This document shows, piece after piece, positions 34,777 to 44,130 of a DNA stretch of 64,000 nt (the stretch's first letter is position 1; the number at the start of each line of letters is the position of its first letter). The DNA comes from Limibacterium fermenti (GTDB lineage: Bacteria > Bacteroidota > Bacteroidia > Bacteroidales > Dysgonomonadaceae). The stretch covers positions 868,001 to 932,000 of the forward strand of contig NZ_CP159486.1 of the NCBI RefSeq assembly GCF_041902845.1. Reading direction: 5' to 3'. The notes under the pieces were generated by a model. It was not told the origin of the DNA. It was given only the letters and a program-made list of their open reading frames with translations, and did not search any database. Made by a program: the position numbers and the translations under genes.

Positions 34777-34939
34777 ATATACCTGTTTCAATCCGTTTAG
34801 AATGTGCAAAAATACGAATTTAACTTTAACAATCCTAATCTCTCCGTCCCCCCTATCCAGGGCGTTGCTTTAAGCGATGGTCTTGGTGAGAAAGAGAAAA
34901 AAATATCTCCTAAAAAGAATACTGTATATATTAATTTCT

Positions 34940-34947
34940 TACCTTTG
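34940..34947 (+). promoter_or_regulatory. -7 element of the gdhA promoter
   Basis: TACCTTTG is followed by the gdhA ATG at 34981, giving a 5' leader of about 25 bases. No clear -33 box at the expected distance. Confidence 0.45.
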
Positions 34948-34980
34948 TCCAGTAAATCACCTTAAAAAACAGTTTTTATT

Positions 34981-36318
34981 ATGAGGGTAGTTGACATAAT
35001 GACACAACTCGAGGCTAAATATCCCGGACAGTCGGAATATTTGCAAGCAGTAGGGGAAGTTTTGACTTCCATAGAAGAAGTTTATAACGGACATCCTGAA
35101 TTTGAAAAGGCACGTATTATCGAACAGTTGGTCGAACCCGACCGGATTTTCATCTTTAAAGTACCTTGGGTAGACGATTCCGGTGATGTGCATGTGAACA
35201 CGGGTTATCGTGTGCAATTCAACAACGCGATTGGCCCGTATAAAGGAGGACTTCGCTTCCATCCTTCGGTTTCGCTTTCATCTTTAAAATTTCTGGGATT
35301 CGAACAAACGTTCAAGAACGCGCTTACATCGTTACCGATGGGAGGAGCTAAAGGAGGATCGGATTTTACGATTAAAGGCCGGTCGAATGCCGAAGTGATG
35401 CGTTTCTGCCAATCGTTTATGTTGGAATTGTGGCGAAATATCGGCCCGGATACCGATGTCCCGGCCGGAGATATCGGCGTGGGCGCCCGTGAAATCGGTT
35501 ATATGTACGGGATGTACAAAAAACTGGCCAGGGAAAATACCGGCACGTTTACCGGTAAAGGATTGTCGTATGGCGGATCGCTTATCCGTCCCGAAGCTAC
35601 CGGTTTCGGCGGATTGTATTTCGTGCATCAGATGTTGCAGGAGCACGGCATCGACATCAAAGGCAAAACAGTCGCGATTTCAGGCTTTGGAAACGTGGCT
35701 TGGGGAGCAGCTCTTAAAGCGACCGAACTGGGCGCGAAAGTGGTGACTATTTCCGGTCCCGATGGTTACATCTATGATCCGGAGGGTATCAGTGGAAAGA
35801 AAATCGATTATATGCTCGAGTTGCGCGCTTCGGGACAGGATATCGTGGAGCCGTATGCGGAAGAGTTCCCCAATGCGGAATTCTATGCGGATAAACGTCC
35901 TTGGGAACGGAAAGTCGATATCGCTTTGCCGTGTGCGATACAAAATGAATTGAACGCAGAAGATGCTCAGGCTTTGATGGATAATGATGTGACGTGTGTC
36001 GCCGAAATATCCAATATGGGTTGTACGGCGGAAGCTGTCGAATTATTCCTTCATCATAAGATGCTGTTCGCTCCCGGGAAAGCCGTGAATGCCGGAGGTG
36101 TAGCCACATCGGGATTGGAGATGACGCAAAATGCCATGCACTTGAATTGGTCGGAAGCCGAAGTGGATGAAAAGCTGCATTTTATCATGTCGAATATCCA
36201 CAAACAGTGCGTTAAGTTCGGGACTGAAAAAGACGGATACATTAACTATGTGAAAGGCGCCAATATCGCCGGCTTCATGAAAGTGGCCGATGCCATGATG
36301 GCTCAGGGCGTTGTCTAA
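34981..36318 (+). CDS. gdhA: NADP-type glutamate dehydrogenase
   Basis: A 445-residue enzyme of the hexameric GDH-I family, which converts 2-oxoglutarate and ammonium to glutamate. The substrate lysines lie in YKGGLRFHPSV and PMGGAKGGSDF; the dinucleotide fold follows with SGFGNVAWGAALKA. Length matches E. coli GdhA (447). It stands alone with its own -7 element and a strong terminator. Confidence 0.96.
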   Translation: MRVVDIMTQLEAKYPGQSEYLQAVGEVLTSIEEVYNGHPEFEKARIIEQLVEPDRIFIFKVPWVDDSGDVHVNTGYRVQFNNAIGPYKGGLRFHPSVSLSSLKFLGFEQTFKNALTSLPMGGAKGGSDFTIKGRSNAEVMRFCQSFMLELWRNIGPDTDVPAGDIGVGAREIGYMYGMYKKLARENTGTFTGKGLSYGGSLIRPEATGFGGLYFVHQMLQEHGIDIKGKTVAISGFGNVAWGAALKATELGAKVVTISGPDGYIYDPEGISGKKIDYMLELRASGQDIVEPYAEEFPNAEFYADKRPWERKVDIALPCAIQNELNAEDAQALMDNDVTCVAEISNMGCTAEAVELFLHHKMLFAPGKAVNAGGVATSGLEMTQNAMHLNWSEAEVDEKLHFIMSNIHKQCVKFGTEKDGYINYVKGANIAGFMKVADAMMAQGVV

Positions 36319-36354
36319 TTAAACGTTTATTCGTAGATTCAGGACTTTAAAATA

Positions 36355-36398
36355 GATATCCGGGAAACAGATAAATTTAGTTTCCCGGATATATTTAT
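36355..36398 (+). terminator. Terminator after gdhA
   Basis: ATATCCGGGAAAC and GTTTCCCGGATAT (36356-36368 and 36380-36392) form a 13-bp stem with an AT-rich loop, followed by ATTTATT. Confidence 0.8.
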
Positions 36399-36430
36399 TG
36401 AGACGGAGGCGTCCGAGCCTAACCCCGAGC

Positions 36431-37741
36431 TTACAAATAGGGAATTACTTTTTCTAAATGTACCGAATGCGATCCTTTCAGTAAGATATAGTGTCCGGTA
36501 AGAGGACGGTTTTGTAATTCTTCCATTAGTTCTTCAACCGTATTGAAGAAACCATAAATATGGGGGTCTTTTCCGTCATTTTTATAACGGTTGAAGACTT
36601 CTCCGACCAGATATATTTTATCGAGCGATGGATTGTCGATCAAATCCATTAAATCGGAGTGTTCTTTCTCACTGCTTTCTCCGAGTTCTTTCATTTCGCC
36701 CAATATGACCGCTTTCGGTAAGGAAGAAGGAATACCGTTAAAAAAATCAAGAGAAACCCGCATGCTCGTAGGATTGGCATTGTAAGCATCTACAATCAAG
36801 TCATTACGTTCAGTCCGTTCGAATTGAGAGCGATTGTTTTTCGGCTCATACTCCTGTAAAGCCTCGCTAATCAGTTCCGTGTTGATTCCGAAAAATTTTC
36901 CTACCGCTACGGCTGCCAATGCATTATCCAAGTTATACTCTCCTACCAGTTTTGTTTTAACCAGGTATGATTGGTCGAAAAAATTCCAGTTAAACTCAAG
37001 GAAAGGGTTGGCTTGATTCATGGCGCCTGATGCAAAAAGAGAAGGATCGTTTTTACCGTAAAGAATACGGTTCATTCCGTCGGACATTTCCAGTAAATAC
37101 GCATTATCTTTGTTTACAAAAACTTTTCCATCGTGGTTGCGGATAAAGTCATACAATTCTCCTTTGGTTTTAATCACATTCTCGAAAGATCCGAAGCCTT
37201 CCAAATGCGCTTTTCCTACGTTGGTTATCAATCCGAAATCCGGTTCGACAATTTCGCATAGTTCCTTAATTTCACCGGGATGGTTGGCTCCCATTTCCAC
37301 GATGCCTATTTCGTGGGAAGCGTTCATGGAGAGCAGGGTAAGCGGAACACCAATGTGATTGTTGAGATTTCCCTGCGTGTACGCCACTTTGAATTCCCGG
37401 GACAACGTTGTTGCAATCAGTTCTTTGGTGGTTGTTTTGCCGTTCGTTCCGGTAATCCCGATGATGGGGGTTTTCAGTTTGCGACGATGATAATTGGCTA
37501 ATTTTTGCAAGCAAGCCAATACGTTATCGACCACGATCACATGGTCGTCGTGCGCATCATCTTCCCATTCGTCCACCACCGCATACGAACACCCTTTTTT
37601 CAGGGCAGCCGTAGCGAAAAGGTTTCCGTTAAACCGTTCCCCTTTCAGTGCAAAGAAAATCGAATCTTTCGGACAGACTCGCGAGTCGGTCGAAATACCC
37701 GGATGTTGCAAGAAAAGGTCGTATAATTCTTCTATAGTCAT
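36431..37741 (-). CDS. murF: UDP-N-acetylmuramoyl-tripeptide--D-alanyl-D-alanine ligase
   Basis: A 436-residue Mur ligase that adds D-Ala-D-Ala to complete the peptidoglycan pentapeptide. N-terminal MurF domain (STDSRVCPKDSIFFALKG), the ATP-binding GITGTNGKTTTKEL at about residue 103, EMGANHPGEIKEL and the C-terminal DAYNANPTSM motif. It lies outside the usual mur/dcw cluster, as often in Bacteroidetes. Confidence 0.95.
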   Translation of the reverse strand: MTIEELYDLFLQHPGISTDSRVCPKDSIFFALKGERFNGNLFATAALKKGCSYAVVDEWEDDAHDDHVIVVDNVLACLQKLANYHRRKLKTPIIGITGTNGKTTTKELIATTLSREFKVAYTQGNLNNHIGVPLTLLSMNASHEIGIVEMGANHPGEIKELCEIVEPDFGLITNVGKAHLEGFGSFENVIKTKGELYDFIRNHDGKVFVNKDNAYLLEMSDGMNRILYGKNDPSLFASGAMNQANPFLEFNWNFFDQSYLVKTKLVGEYNLDNALAAVAVGKFFGINTELISEALQEYEPKNNRSQFERTERNDLIVDAYNANPTSMRVSLDFFNGIPSSLPKAVILGEMKELGESSEKEHSDLMDLIDNPSLDKIYLVGEVFNRYKNDGKDPHIYGFFNTVEELMEELQNRPLTGHYILLKGSHSVHLEKVIPYL

Positions 37742-37753
37742 TGTCGGGGACCG

Positions 37754-38932
37754 TTACAATTTAAGCTTTCGGGCGATTCCCTTCGGCAACGAGTTTTTGT
37801 TCACAACCACATTCAAGGTTTTGTAACGCACAAACGCTTCCGAAGCATACCAGATGCCGTCGTTATTTCCGGCTTTACCCCATGAGTTCTTCACCAGATA
37901 ATATTTGTTTCCGTTTTGATCTTTGGCGATACCGTATATCAGCATGCCGTGGTCGTCGGTGGTTTGGTAGTTATTAAATGATTCCTGACGCATCTCTTGA
38001 GAGATTTGTTTTTCCGCAAGCAGTTCTTTACCGATGCGGCCGCGAAGAGCTTCATCCCGTTCGCGGGGCGATAATCCGAGCCAGTGAGCCTGGTCGCTGC
38101 CGGCATTTTCCGCTGCTTTTTCATCGGGAATGATAGCCATCCCCGTCCGGGAAAACCCGATTTCGCTCACGTCCGAAGCCCATGCCACGGTATAACCCTG
38201 CATGATGGCATGATCGATTGCCTCTATCATTTCATCGATCGGGAGATTGTATGATTTTGCCCATCGCCAGTTATCGGGCACTTCAATGGCGAATGTCGTA
38301 TAAAAAGGATGATGTGTGAAAGAAGATAATGAAACGAATAGGTCGCTTTTCAGCCCTAAATGCTCGGCAAACGATTGGGGCGTATATTGCTTCCCTTCGT
38401 AGGTGAATGTTTCGGGAACTTTACCCAGATACGTGTCGAGAATGGCGCTGAATCCCTCATACCATACGGGTGAGAGGCTTTTTGCGTTGACAATGCCATC
38501 CATATAACCCTTTAAAACTTTATCCATTTCGTTATGGTTGTGTTGTTCACTCCCATAGTTTAGGCCGTTGTAAGCCGTGTCCGGAATGAGGCCGTATTCA
38601 TCGATTGTTTCTATAACGTCGGCGAACGATCCTCCCGCAGAGAAGTTCAGGCTACCATGCAGCCGTGCATATTTAGTGGCTTTATCTTCATAATTTCGGC
38701 GGACAATATACATTTCGGAGAGATCGTAAGTGCCTTTTCCCGTACGCAATAGTTCGGATTCGAGCAATCCTACGCCTGAAAAGCTCCAGCAAGTGCCGCT
38801 GTTCGCTTGGTTCTTAATGGGGGTAATCGCATTTTCTTTTATTACCTGAAACGTGTAAGCGTTCGTTTTGACTTGTGCGGCAACGGTCAGAGAGATTGTC
38901 AGCGCAACAAAAATAAAATAGAATTTTTTCAT
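37754..38932 (-). CDS. Secreted C1-family cysteine peptidase (aminopeptidase C/bleomycin hydrolase-like)
   Basis: About 392 residues from MKKFYFIFVALTISLTVAAQ (ATG 38932; the longer frame starts in a non-signal stretch). The papain-like active site is NSGTCWSFSGVGLLESELL (nucleophile Cys), with the histidine in DDHGMLIYGIA and the asparagine in LVKNSWG. A signal peptide shows it is exported, unlike cytoplasmic PepC. It lies 13 bases upstream of murF. Confidence 0.9.
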   Translation of the reverse strand: MKKFYFIFVALTISLTVAAQVKTNAYTFQVIKENAITPIKNQANSGTCWSFSGVGLLESELLRTGKGTYDLSEMYIVRRNYEDKATKYARLHGSLNFSAGGSFADVIETIDEYGLIPDTAYNGLNYGSEQHNHNEMDKVLKGYMDGIVNAKSLSPVWYEGFSAILDTYLGKVPETFTYEGKQYTPQSFAEHLGLKSDLFVSLSSFTHHPFYTTFAIEVPDNWRWAKSYNLPIDEMIEAIDHAIMQGYTVAWASDVSEIGFSRTGMAIIPDEKAAENAGSDQAHWLGLSPRERDEALRGRIGKELLAEKQISQEMRQESFNNYQTTDDHGMLIYGIAKDQNGNKYYLVKNSWGKAGNNDGIWYASEAFVRYKTLNVVVNKNSLPKGIARKLKL

Positions 38933-39088
38933 CTTTATTTGTTTATGGATATTCATGAATTTCTGTTCGTGATAGCCACACAAAGTTAGCTTAATTTGGC
39001 ATATCCGGGATGTTTTTTGTCTCAATAATTATCTAAAAAAGTAAAAAAAGCTTACCTTTACATCCATAATTAAAAATAGAAACAGGAT

Positions 39089-39544
39089 ATGAATGATTTT
39101 AAACCAAAGAGAAAAAGGAGTAAAAAAGTACTGTGGTGGTTTCTCGGAATCCTGGTACTGGCGTTGTCTATTTTCTTTTATGTACGCTACTATTATGTGT
39201 TCGGTACGGGGGTGAAATCCGGAGAACTGAATTATTTAATCTACAAAGGGGTTGTATTCAAGACCTATGAAGGAAAGCTTATTCAAAGCGGTTTCAGAGC
39301 CGATAGACCAGGCGGATTACAGTCGAATCAGTTTGATTTTTCGGTCGAAAATGAAGAGATAGCTAAGCGCCTGATGATTTCCAGCGGAAAAGATGTCCAG
39401 TTGCACTATAAAGAATACTTTGCTCCCCTTCCCTGGCGCGGATATACCCGCTATATTGTAGATAGCATCATCACCATCGAAGAGTCTGTGCAGGAGCCTC
39501 CACTCGAAGAAGAGCTCACGCCCTACATCCTGGAAAGCATGTAA
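39089..39544 (+). CDS. Conserved Bacteroidales single-pass membrane protein
   Basis: A 151-residue protein with a basic N-terminus (KPKRKRSKK) and one membrane helix (VLWWFLGILVLALSIFFYV). The soluble remainder of about 115 residues (ELNYLIYKGVVFKTYEGKLI) is not recognised. Its stop overlaps the rnhA start, so they are translationally coupled. Function unknown. Confidence 0.75.
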   Translation: MNDFKPKRKRSKKVLWWFLGILVLALSIFFYVRYYYVFGTGVKSGELNYLIYKGVVFKTYEGKLIQSGFRADRPGGLQSNQFDFSVENEEIAKRLMISSGKDVQLHYKEYFAPLPWRGYTRYIVDSIITIEESVQEPPLEEELTPYILESM

Positions 39545-40167
39545 TGGCCGCCAAAAAATATTATGTGGTATGGCGGGGAGCAACCCCCGGCGTTTATACT
39601 ACTTGGGATGAATGTAAAGCGCAGGTGTCGGGATATGACGGTGCGCTATATAAGTCTTTCTCATCGCTTGAAACAGCCCGGAAAGCATTCTCAGGGAATC
39701 CGTGGAGGTACATCGGTTCTGCAAAGAATAATGTGTCAGGTAAAAAACTGTTGGCTGAAGGGGTTATCTCCGGAAGTCTGGCGGTCGATGCGGCTTGTAG
39801 CGGTAATCCGGGTAAGATGGAGTATCGCGGTGTGTGGGTCGACGATTATACGGAGGTGTTTCGTGTCGGTCCTTACGACGACGGAACGAATAATATAGGT
39901 GAGTTTCTGGCTATTGTGCATGCATTGGCTTTGTGTAAGAAAGAGAATAGGGCGGTTGCTATTTATTCCGACAGTGTGAATGCGATGAAGTGGGTAAAGA
40001 AGAAGAAATGCAATACGAAATTGCTGCAAACATCGGCTAATCGGCCTGTTTTTGAGTTGATAGAGCGGGCGGAAAAATGGCTGCAAGAAAATACGTACGT
40101 TAATCCCATCCTGAAATGGAATACGGAACATTGGGGCGAAAATCCGGCGGACTTCGGACGGAAATAA
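39544..40167 (+). CDS. rnhA: Ribonuclease HI with N-terminal viroplasmin/HBD domain
   Basis: A 207-residue protein: residues 1-52 form the caulimovirus-type RNA-DNA hybrid-binding domain (YYVVWRGATPGVYTTWDECKAQV), then RNase HI. The four acidic active-site residues are D82 (AVDAACSGNPG), E120 (NNIGEFLAIVHAL), D143 (IYSDSVNAMKW) and D203 (NPADF). It degrades RNA in RNA-DNA hybrids. Confidence 0.93.
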   Translation: MAAKKYYVVWRGATPGVYTTWDECKAQVSGYDGALYKSFSSLETARKAFSGNPWRYIGSAKNNVSGKKLLAEGVISGSLAVDAACSGNPGKMEYRGVWVDDYTEVFRVGPYDDGTNNIGEFLAIVHALALCKKENRAVAIYSDSVNAMKWVKKKKCNTKLLQTSANRPVFELIERAEKWLQENTYVNPILKWNTEHWGENPADFGRK

Positions 40168-40204
40168 AAATTAGCCCATTAGCAGATTCGCTAATGAAGC
40201 TAAT
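40168..40204. repeat. AATTAGC-type short repeat between convergent genes
   Basis: A short stretch with ATTAGCC, ATTAGCA and GCTAATT units separates rnhA and the TatD-like gene. Same family as 33984-34033. Confidence 0.55.
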
Positions 40205-40909
40205 TTACTCATTTTCTTCTTCCTCTTTTTTGTAATGGTACGTCGGGGGAGTATGAAGGGTGGGGAATACCCGGTGCACATTCCGTGCAATGTGTTCCGA
40301 GAACGTTTCGACATCCATCTGAAGCGATTCAGCGGCTTGTATGTATACGTCACGGATATTCATTTCGTCTTCATCGGTTTCGCAAAAGAGCGAGTGTATA
40401 GGTATCAAAGGCATGGAGGCGGCGTTGATCGTGTCGCCGACGGAAAACAGGAAGCCTTCCTTGACGAGCCTTTTGGTGAGTTCCGGTTTACCCCGATAGC
40501 CGTGAATAATCCAAGGCTGTGAAGGAACCGTTTCGCGTTTGACGCGGATGAGTTCTTCCCATGCTTTTACACAATGGATAATAACCGGCTTGCGCAATTT
40601 TTCCGACAAAACGATATGTCTTTTAAAAACAGGGATTTGCACATCGAACGAAGGTCCTTTGAGCTTGTCCAAACCTGTTTCGCCGATGGCTACAATTCGC
40701 GGATCAGGAGCTATTTCGGTTAAATAAGCCATTTGTTGGTCGCTATCCTCTGAATACCACGGATGGATTCCGCAGGAAAAACTATGACGGGTATACGATT
40801 CTTTGGCGACTTCGAATTGAAGAGGATATACATCTAAGATACACGAGTGATAAGGGTCATCGCTATCTTCTAGAATAATTTGATGGGTATGAACGTCGTA
40901 AAGTATCAT
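40205..40909 (-). CDS. TatD-family metal-dependent hydrolase
   Basis: A 234-residue protein. Metal-ligand motifs DVHTHQ at the start, CGIHPWYS, AIGETGLDKL, VIIHCVKAWEEL, the histidine of IIHGYRG and SVGD later. The final FCETDEDE supplies the last aspartate. TatD enzymes are 3'-5' nucleases. The C-terminus is unusually acidic (KKEEEENE). It belongs to the conserved tatD-yidD-rnpA-hemD-DUF4271 block. Confidence 0.88.
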   Translation of the reverse strand: MILYDVHTHQIILEDSDDPYHSCILDVYPLQFEVAKESYTRHSFSCGIHPWYSEDSDQQMAYLTEIAPDPRIVAIGETGLDKLKGPSFDVQIPVFKRHIVLSEKLRKPVIIHCVKAWEELIRVKRETVPSQPWIIHGYRGKPELTKRLVKEGFLFSVGDTINAASMPLIPIHSLFCETDEDEMNIRDVYIQAAESLQMDVETFSEHIARNVHRVFPTLHTPPTYHYKKEEEENE

Positions 40910-40912
40910 TTA

Positions 40913-41191
40913 TTAAACTTTCTCTGCTTTCGTCTTGCCGGTCTTGGCTTTTGATTTCGGTTCGGGCACCGGATCGTATCCGGAACCTCCCCAAGGATTA
41001 CAGCGCAAGATTCGTTTGGCCGACAAGTACGTTCCCTTGAAGGGGCCGTGCTTTTTTAATGCTTCTATCGTGTATTGCGAACACGTAGGGGTATACCGAC
41101 AACTGGGCGGAAATAAAGGAGATATAACGGCTCGATAAAAATAAACCGGAAGCAATAACAATTGTGTGAACACATTTTTTAAAAACTTCAT
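40913..41191 (-). CDS. yidD: Membrane protein insertion efficiency factor YidD
   Basis: A 92-residue protein with the invariant YidD pattern SCRYTPTCSQYTIEALKKHG and RILRCNPWGGSGYDPVP, preceded by an amphipathic membrane segment. It helps YidC insert membrane proteins. The start overlaps rnpA's stop by four bases, the usual rnpA-yidD coupling. Confidence 0.95.
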   Translation of the reverse strand: MKFLKNVFTQLLLLPVYFYRAVISPLFPPSCRYTPTCSQYTIEALKKHGPFKGTYLSAKRILRCNPWGGSGYDPVPEPKSKAKTGKTKAEKV

Positions 41192-41601
41192 TCCTTTTGT
41201 TTCCTGTCTGTCAATAACCGTTCTTGTATATTTCTGACCGCTTTCTGCACACTTTTTTGTACGTCGGTAAATTCCGAGAGGTCATCTTTTACATATACAA
41301 AAGCGATATCCAAGTGAAGCCCGCCGGGGATTAAAAGGGGATCGAAAAGATGTTTGTTCAGCCTGTACGCTTCTCTGAGACGCCTTTTCATTTGATTTCT
41401 ACCGACAGCCGATCGGATTCTCTTTTTTGGAATACTGACCATCATAGAGATCGGAGTCGACGCCGGGAAATCGGTTTCCACAAATATCACCCTGAACGGG
41501 TACGCAATAAAGGACTGTCCGTTGGCGAAGAGATTTTCGATTCTTTTCAAGCCCGTTACGCGTTCCTCCTTGTTAAAAGTAAAACGTTGTCCTTTGTTCA
41601 T
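41188..41601 (-). CDS. rnpA: Ribonuclease P protein component
   Basis: A 137-residue basic protein with the RNase P signature AVGRNQMKRRLREAYRL. It assists the catalytic RNA in maturing tRNA 5' ends. The flanking -7 element (41638-41645) and downstream yidD fit the usual arrangement. Confidence 0.94.
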   Translation of the reverse strand: MNKGQRFTFNKEERVTGLKRIENLFANGQSFIAYPFRVIFVETDFPASTPISMMVSIPKKRIRSAVGRNQMKRRLREAYRLNKHLFDPLLIPGGLHLDIAFVYVKDDLSEFTDVQKSVQKAVRNIQERLLTDRKQKE

Positions 41602-41637
41602 AGATCAATAGCATTCCACCGAAAGCAATTATGACAG

Positions 41638-41645
41638 CAAAGATA
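41638..41645 (-). promoter_or_regulatory. -7 element of the rnpA-yidD promoter
   Basis: The minus strand reads TATCTTTG, 37 bases before the rnpA ATG. No convincing -33 box. Confidence 0.4.
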
Positions 41646-41741
41646 ACTGTTTTTATCATCCATTGTTCGTATAACAGAATAAAAAATAAAGCCTTTTCGC
41701 TCCGTTTTGATTAAATTTAACGCTTTTGTTTTTTCGAAAGC

Positions 41742-42506
41742 TTATACATGCGCCTTGTGATTGTTTTCTAAGAAAGCTTCGAGCGCAGCCGCCATAGACG
41801 GATATTCGGGTTGCGGCGCTTTACAATCGAGTCGCAATCCGGCATCCTCAACCGCTTTTGCGGTGGTGTTGCCGAAACATCCGATGGCGATATCACCCTG
41901 CTCGAAATCGGGAAAATTTTTCAATAAAGATGCTACGCCGATAGGGCTGAAGAAAAGCATCATATCACAATCGAGTGTTTCCCCCTCTTCGAAGTCGTTG
42001 CTGACGGTGCGGTACATCACACTTTTGGTGTAATCGATCTTCTTTTCGTCGAGGAAGTTGGCAAATTCTTCATTGTGTTCTTCCGGGACGGGAAAGAGAA
42101 ATTTCTCTTTGAGGTTTTTCGCGAAAGCGCCGTTCAGTCCTTCTATTTTCCGGGTAGGACTAAAAAATATTTTCCGTTTCCGGTAAACGATATATTTTTG
42201 AAGATATAGGGCTATCGATTCCGATATGCAGAAATATTTCATTGTATCGGGGATAGCGATTTTCAATTCTTCGCAAAGGGAAAAGAAATGATCGATTGCG
42301 GTCTTGGAGGTGAAGATGATTGCCGTGAAATCTAATATATTTATACGTTGCTGGCGGAATTCTTTGGATGTTAATCTTTCTACTTTGATGAAGGGACGAA
42401 AGATAACTTCCACATTAAATTTCTCCGCTATGTCGTAATATGGAGACTTTTCACTACTCGGTTTGGGTTGAGAAATTAGAATTTTCTTTACTTTCCGTAC
42501 GTTCAT
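41742..42506 (-). CDS. hemD: Uroporphyrinogen-III synthase
   Basis: A 254-residue protein with the two-lobed HemD pattern: ILISQPKPSSEKSPYYDIAEK at the start, DFTAIIFTSKTAIDHFF, LFFSPIGVASLLKNFPD and IGCFGNTTAKAVEDAGLRL. It closes the tetrapyrrole ring in haem/cobalamin synthesis. It overlaps the DUF4271 gene by four bases (ATGA). Confidence 0.9.
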   Translation of the reverse strand: MNVRKVKKILISQPKPSSEKSPYYDIAEKFNVEVIFRPFIKVERLTSKEFRQQRINILDFTAIIFTSKTAIDHFFSLCEELKIAIPDTMKYFCISESIALYLQKYIVYRKRKIFFSPTRKIEGLNGAFAKNLKEKFLFPVPEEHNEEFANFLDEKKIDYTKSVMYRTVSNDFEEGETLDCDMMLFFSPIGVASLLKNFPDFEQGDIAIGCFGNTTAKAVEDAGLRLDCKAPQPEYPSMAAALEAFLENNHKAHV

Positions 42507-43399
42507 AATGCAATGCTACCTATAATGTTTACAAGTGAAACAGCACCTTTATACAGGTATAAATATGGTACGAATTCCACGCCGCAAAGGTACGCAATAA
42601 AATATAGAAAACCTACTTTGTTTTTAACAAAAAAATATAACGTTTCGGCGATGATGACGATTCGCCCTATAAAAAAAATTATAATAAGTGAATGAAGCGC
42701 TAATTGATTGAACTCATGTAAATAAACCAAAACCAAAGCCGGTATAAAAACGATAACGCCCATGATTTCGATAAGGCGGAAATAGCGTTCGGCCCATTCA
42801 TTGGTCGAATGTCCGTTGAGGAGGTATCCGAAGAGCCTGTAAAGAAGGTATTTGACGGCAAAGAATATTCCGATCGCCACAAAAAACACGAGGATGGAAA
42901 AATATTGATAACGGGCGGGAAAAGCCGATAGCCCGTTCTGTAATGAATACATAAACAGCACGATGGTACTTAACGTACCTGTTTGCAGTATTAAAAATAT
43001 CTCCCCCCAGATTTCGCCGGTCGTTATTTGTTCTTTATAAATATACCGATTGTGTGACCTGGAGGAAAGTACGCTCTTGAAGCTGGCATATAAGGCCGAT
43101 CCTTCTTTCCGCATCAAAAAAGCAGAAACGACGAAAAACGCCATAAAAATGAGGAAAAGAATGCCCGCCGTGGCATGTGATAACGGAAGGGGAATGCCTT
43201 CGTAGCCGCCGTTCATAGCGTAGGTTGCATGGGTGGCGAAATCGTTTCCCGAAAGCAGGCGTGTAGAATCGGCCCCTAACGGGGAACTGGTTCCGGGGAA
43301 TTGAGGAAAAGCCGGAACGGTAGACGACGCAGGCACATCTTTTCTTAAAAAGAAAGACAAACTGTCTGCAACGGGCGTATATGGAATGTTTTGAAACAC
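42503..43399 (-). CDS. DUF4271 membrane protein
   Basis: A 298-residue protein with about seven membrane helices in the C-terminal 220 residues and a Ser/Pro-rich periplasmic N-terminal segment. Bacteroidetes carry this family next to hemD. Function unknown; coupling to hemD suggests a shared transcript, nothing more. Confidence 0.85.
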   Translation of the reverse strand: MFQNIPYTPVADSLSFFLRKDVPASSTVPAFPQFPGTSSPLGADSTRLLSGNDFATHATYAMNGGYEGIPLPLSHATAGILFLIFMAFFVVSAFLMRKEGSALYASFKSVLSSRSHNRYIYKEQITTGEIWGEIFLILQTGTLSTIVLFMYSLQNGLSAFPARYQYFSILVFFVAIGIFFAVKYLLYRLFGYLLNGHSTNEWAERYFRLIEIMGVIVFIPALVLVYLHEFNQLALHSLIIIFFIGRIVIIAETLYFFVKNKVGFLYFIAYLCGVEFVPYLYLYKGAVSLVNIIGSIAL

Positions 43400-43424
43400 G
43401 TATAACGATGAATTTGCTGCAAAT

Positions 43425-44036
43425 TTACAATTCTTTTTTGGGATATTTGGAAATTGAGGTATCCCAGGCAGGTATTTTTTGCAGTACCTCGACCGCTTCT
43501 TCGGGGGAGGCCGCTACAAACCATAGATCGCGATAGAGGGAAGGCATGAATTGCTCCCGGATCATCTTTTCGAAGAAATCGAGCAGGGGAGTGTAATATC
43601 CGTCGATGTTTAGAATGACGATGGGGTTTTTGTACAGGCCCAATTGCTTCCAGGTAATGAGTTCGGCGAGCTCTTCGAGGGTGCCCATTCCGCCGGGCAG
43701 GGCGATGGCGGCGTCGGCCATTCCGGCCATTTTCGATTTGCGGATGTGCATGGTTTCGGTAACCTGCAATTCGCTCAGGCGGGAGTGACACCAACCCGAA
43801 TCGACCATGAAACGGGGAATGATGCCGATGGCTTGTCCGCCATGTTGAAGGACGGCATCGTTCACGGCGCCCATCAGTCCTTGCTTGCCGGCACCGGTGA
43901 TGCAGGTGATGTGCTTTTCGGCCAGCAGTTGGCCGAGACGCGTGGCGGCATCGGTATACCGTTTATCGATATAAGAACTTGACGCGCAGTAGACCACTAC
44001 GCGAAACGGAGAGGAAGGAGTAGAAGAGGATTCCAT
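43425..44036 (-). CDS. LOG-family protein (TIGR00730, cytokinin riboside 5'-monophosphate phosphoribohydrolase type)
   Basis: A 203-residue Rossmann-fold protein with the defining PGGMGTLEELAELITW motif and VVYCASSS at the N-terminus. Family members cleave nucleoside monophosphates to base and ribose phosphate. It lies between metK and DUF4271, all on the minus strand. A GC-rich hairpin (44062-44095) separates it from metK. Confidence 0.9.
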   Translation of the reverse strand: MESSSTPSSPFRVVVYCASSSYIDKRYTDAATRLGQLLAEKHITCITGAGKQGLMGAVNDAVLQHGGQAIGIIPRFMVDSGWCHSRLSELQVTETMHIRKSKMAGMADAAIALPGGMGTLEELAELITWKQLGLYKNPIVILNIDGYYTPLLDFFEKMIREQFMPSLYRDLWFVAASPEEAVEVLQKIPAWDTSISKYPKKEL

Positions 44037-44130
44037 TTTTTTCGGATAATAATTGTATGGATACCGAGGGTGTCCGCTTCAAGTGACGCCCTCGGTAAAG
44101 TTACACATCCCGTCTGACGGGAAGACGTCG

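Noticed and set aside
44062..44095. Terminator downstream of metK
   Set aside because: ACCGAGGG/CCCTCGGT forms a good hairpin, but no T-run follows on either strand, so I did not list it as a terminator.
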